A stretch of DNA of 38,459 nucleotides from Mnemiopsis leidyi (Eukaryota; Ctenophora; Tentaculata; Lobata; Bolinopsidae): the NCBI GenBank assembly GCA_000226015.1, contig JH155942.1, forward strand, positions 94,209 through 132,667, given 5' to 3'. Positions within the stretch are counted from its first letter, which is position 1; each line of letters starts with the position of its first letter. The notes under the pieces are model-generated. The model worked only from the letters and a program-made list of their open reading frames with translations. It was not told where the DNA came from and made no database searches. A program made the translations under genes and the position numbers. Positions 36,372-38,459 of the stretch are shown piece by piece.

Positions 36372-36681
36372 TCCACCTTATCTAGTCATACTTTTATTAG
36401 GCGACAGCCTACCATTTACTAATAACAAGCCTACACATGTAGTTGTATAAATGTAAATCAAAATTGGAACCATCTCAGAAACTCGATCGGATTGATGGCG
36501 GCTTTCCCATTTCTTGGCAATATAACATAAACATTCGTCTAACGCTCTAACGGAAGTGGAACGTTCAGCTTTGACTTTGAGCTGCGAAAGTCGGGTATAT
36601 CCGCGACAACCATTTCCTTGATTCAGATTACCACTTTAAGTCCGACACTTAAACAGTTTTAAACAATAAATAATTGAGGGG

Positions 36682-38259
36682 ATGACACTTTATGAGTTTA
36701 TCATTCAGGAACAAGAAATGTCTATTTACACCTTCCTAAATACCCCAGTTGATATTACACTTGGAGTGATTTTCTGTCTGATAACCCTCACAGGGTGAGT
36801 TTCTGTTATTGTGTTGACTACAAGTACGACTGCATGGCCGTATTCCTAAATTTATTTAAAAAGTAGTACATTAGAATTGTAAGATTATAGTACACAAGCC
36901 TGAAGCCGCTTATCGTTATGTAATTGTAATTGTATTGTATAATTTCTAATACAATAATTGGTATTGTATAATTTTGTATAATTTTGTATAATTTCTGATT
37001 AATGACATTAATAGTCAAAGCGTTAACAACAATGCCATGTATATCAGTCGCAAAACGCAAAGCGTGCCTCAAGCCAGAAAAGACACGTGGTTTTCAGATT
37101 CCTTGTGTTTTCAAGTTGAGAATTTTCATTTTTCGGCTATTGGTGTGATGATTTTTCGGATTCAAAACTATAAAATTCGGATTCCTCGTCAAATTTTACG
37201 TCAAAATACTGGTCTAACCTTTTTCTTAGCTCAAAGTCGATTGTAGGTTGATAACCTACTGTCGCGGCCATCACGCGCTGTCACGCATTTCTGGCCTGGC
37301 GACATCGCCCGTTGAAAAGTCGCCCGTTGAAAAGTCGCCGTTGAAAAGTCGAAAATTTCCATTTTGGGGCCTTATTACTATTAGGGGTCACTTAAAGTTA
37401 ATTTTAAGGGGTCACATGATGATTTTTTGGATTTGAAAAAATCGATTCGGATTCCTCGTCAAATTTTACGTCAAAATACTGGTATAACTTTTTTCCTAGC
37501 TCAAAGTTGAAAATTTCCATTTTGGGTCCTTATAAGGGGTCTTTTAAGGGGTCACGTGATCATTTTTGGGCTCCGAAACTATCAAATTAGGATTCCTCGT
37601 CAAATTTTACGTCAACTTTTCTTCTAGCTCAAATTTGAAAATTTTCATTTTTTAGGGCCCATTAAAGGGCTTTAAAGGCCCTTTAAACTTAAAGCCTTCA
37701 GATCAAATTTTCACATAGCCTAATGCACAGAACGTGATAAAATCTACAATACCTGAAATTTTCATGACTACCTTTTTCCGTTTGGACTCCAATGCGTCTC
37801 CCGTTTTGTAGATTTTAAGCCTTAAAGGGGTCGAAGCGAGTTTCAACATTGCCTAATGCACAAAACGTGATGAAATCTACTTTGTCTGAAATTTTCAAGT
37901 CTTTATCTCTTTCCGTTTGGGCTCCAATTTGTTTACAAAAAAGCGTCGTCGGGGGAGGAGGTCATTTACCACACTTCATGTTGTCGACGAAAAATCGATT
38001 AAAAAAAGTCTCGAGGTTCAAAAATTTTTGGTCAAGTGTCTTTTCTGGGGTGGTTGTCACCACCCTAATCATCAATTTATGAATGTTCCCAATTCAACTA
38101 TCCTTATTCATTGCAATTACAGAGTGACTTCTAATGCTTTTATGGGAATGCACCTTTCTAACCTTCCGACCCACCAAAAGACTAGAACCACTTCGATGTT
38201 GGTCCAAATCGCCATCGCTGATTTTCTAACTTGTCTGACTGTCGCCCCTGCAGTCGGAG
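36682..38259 (+). CDS. Class A GPCR, first two coding exons (TM1-TM2), partial at window end
   Basis: Exon 1 is 36682-36794, with the ATG at 36682 after an in-frame stop; a second ATG is at 36718. It encodes a short N-terminus and TM1 (DITLGVIFCLITLTG). The donor is GG|GTGAGT. Exon 2 is 38123-38259 after acceptor CAATTACAG. The join G|VTSNAFMGMH supplies the conserved TM1 asparagine, then the first intracellular loop and TM2 with SMLVQIAIADFLTCLTVAP, where the aspartate is position 2.50. The donor is GTACTG, phase 1. The rest (TM3 with DRY, TM5-TM7) lies beyond the window. It would be a plasma-membrane receptor; ligand and subfamily cannot be inferred. The exon 1-2 pairing rests on frame and topology. 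Confidence 0.65.
37179..37660 (+). repeat. Three-copy repeat in GPCR intron
   Basis: GGATTCCTCGTCAAATTTTA, then ACTGGTMTAAC, then TTTTTCYTAGCTCAAAGT recur at 37179 and 37449; a shortened copy is at 37590. GGGGTCAC and TTTTCATTTT words flank each copy. Confidence 0.75.
37718..37930 (+). repeat. Two-copy direct repeat of about 133 bp
   Basis: GCCTAATGCACAGAACGTGA at 37718 and GCCTAATGCACAAAACGTGA at 37851 are each followed by AAATCTAC, CTGAAATTTTCA and TTTCCGTTTGG at matching distances. Confidence 0.75.
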
Positions 38260-38281
38260 GTACTGATAATGTATACATGTA

Positions 38282-38459
<178 letters not shown>

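Larger units (their letters stand above)
36795..38122 (+). other. GPCR intron 1, largely repeats
   Basis: The 1.3-kb intron contains CGCCCGTTGAAAAGT x3 at 37306-37350, three copies of a GGATTCCTCGTCAAATTTTACG block (37179, 37449, 37590), and two copies of a block beginning GCCTAATGCACARAACGTGA (37718, 37851). ORFs here are by-products of the repeats. Confidence 0.6.

Overview
This is a stretch of animal nuclear DNA. Evidence: spliced genes with GT-AG introns, an axonemal inner-arm dynein heavy chain, a rhodopsin-like receptor (both typical of a ciliated metazoan), dispersed terminal-inverted-repeat elements, minisatellites and a long TG microsatellite. The species cannot be told from the window; a non-vertebrate metazoan with fairly AT-rich DNA is the best description. 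No bacterial operon, CRISPR array, rRNA or intact tRNA was found.

Layout, all genes on the + strand. 1-3140: intergenic, with an A/C-rich, G-poor block carrying one unassigned 101-codon ORF, then a cluster of small elements with CAGTCATCCCC ends. 3141-4574: an LRRC74A-like leucine-rich-repeat protein in one uninterrupted coding exon. 5005-30516: a complete DNAH12-type dynein heavy chain. I could rebuild all 16 coding exons; the junctions keep one frame and give a protein of about 3974 residues. The first exon is 1.7 kb, fourteen exons are only 76-202 bp, and the last is a single 8.5-kb exon that carries the end of the linker/AAA1 approach, all six AAA modules, stalk and C-terminus. One extra base near 5357-5361 breaks the frame in exon 1. 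Introns 11, 13, 14 and 15 are long (1.9-3.9 kb) and hold repeats, a 370-bp foldback element and, in intron 11, a CpG-dense cluster with a near-perfect RFX X-box.

30517-36681: intergenic and rich in non-autonomous elements: an inverted-repeat module saturated with CCAAT/ATTGG, a 492-bp element with perfect inverted ends and a TTA duplication, a 727-bp element built of CCGCGAC-containing repeats, and a six-copy array of about 70 bp. 36682-38259: the first two coding exons of a class A GPCR (TM1 and TM2); the gene runs out of the window through a TG repeat of at least 175 bp.

The two complete genes fit a ciliary theme: DNAH12 is a motor subunit of single-headed inner dynein arms, and the X-box inside it is the class of site used by RFX factors at ciliary genes. 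The link of LRRC74A to cilia is not shown by this sequence. The main points for a second look are the exon-1 frameshift, the intron-poor 3' end of DNAH12 beside an intronless LRRC74A, the intronic X-box cluster and the palindromic CCAAT module.
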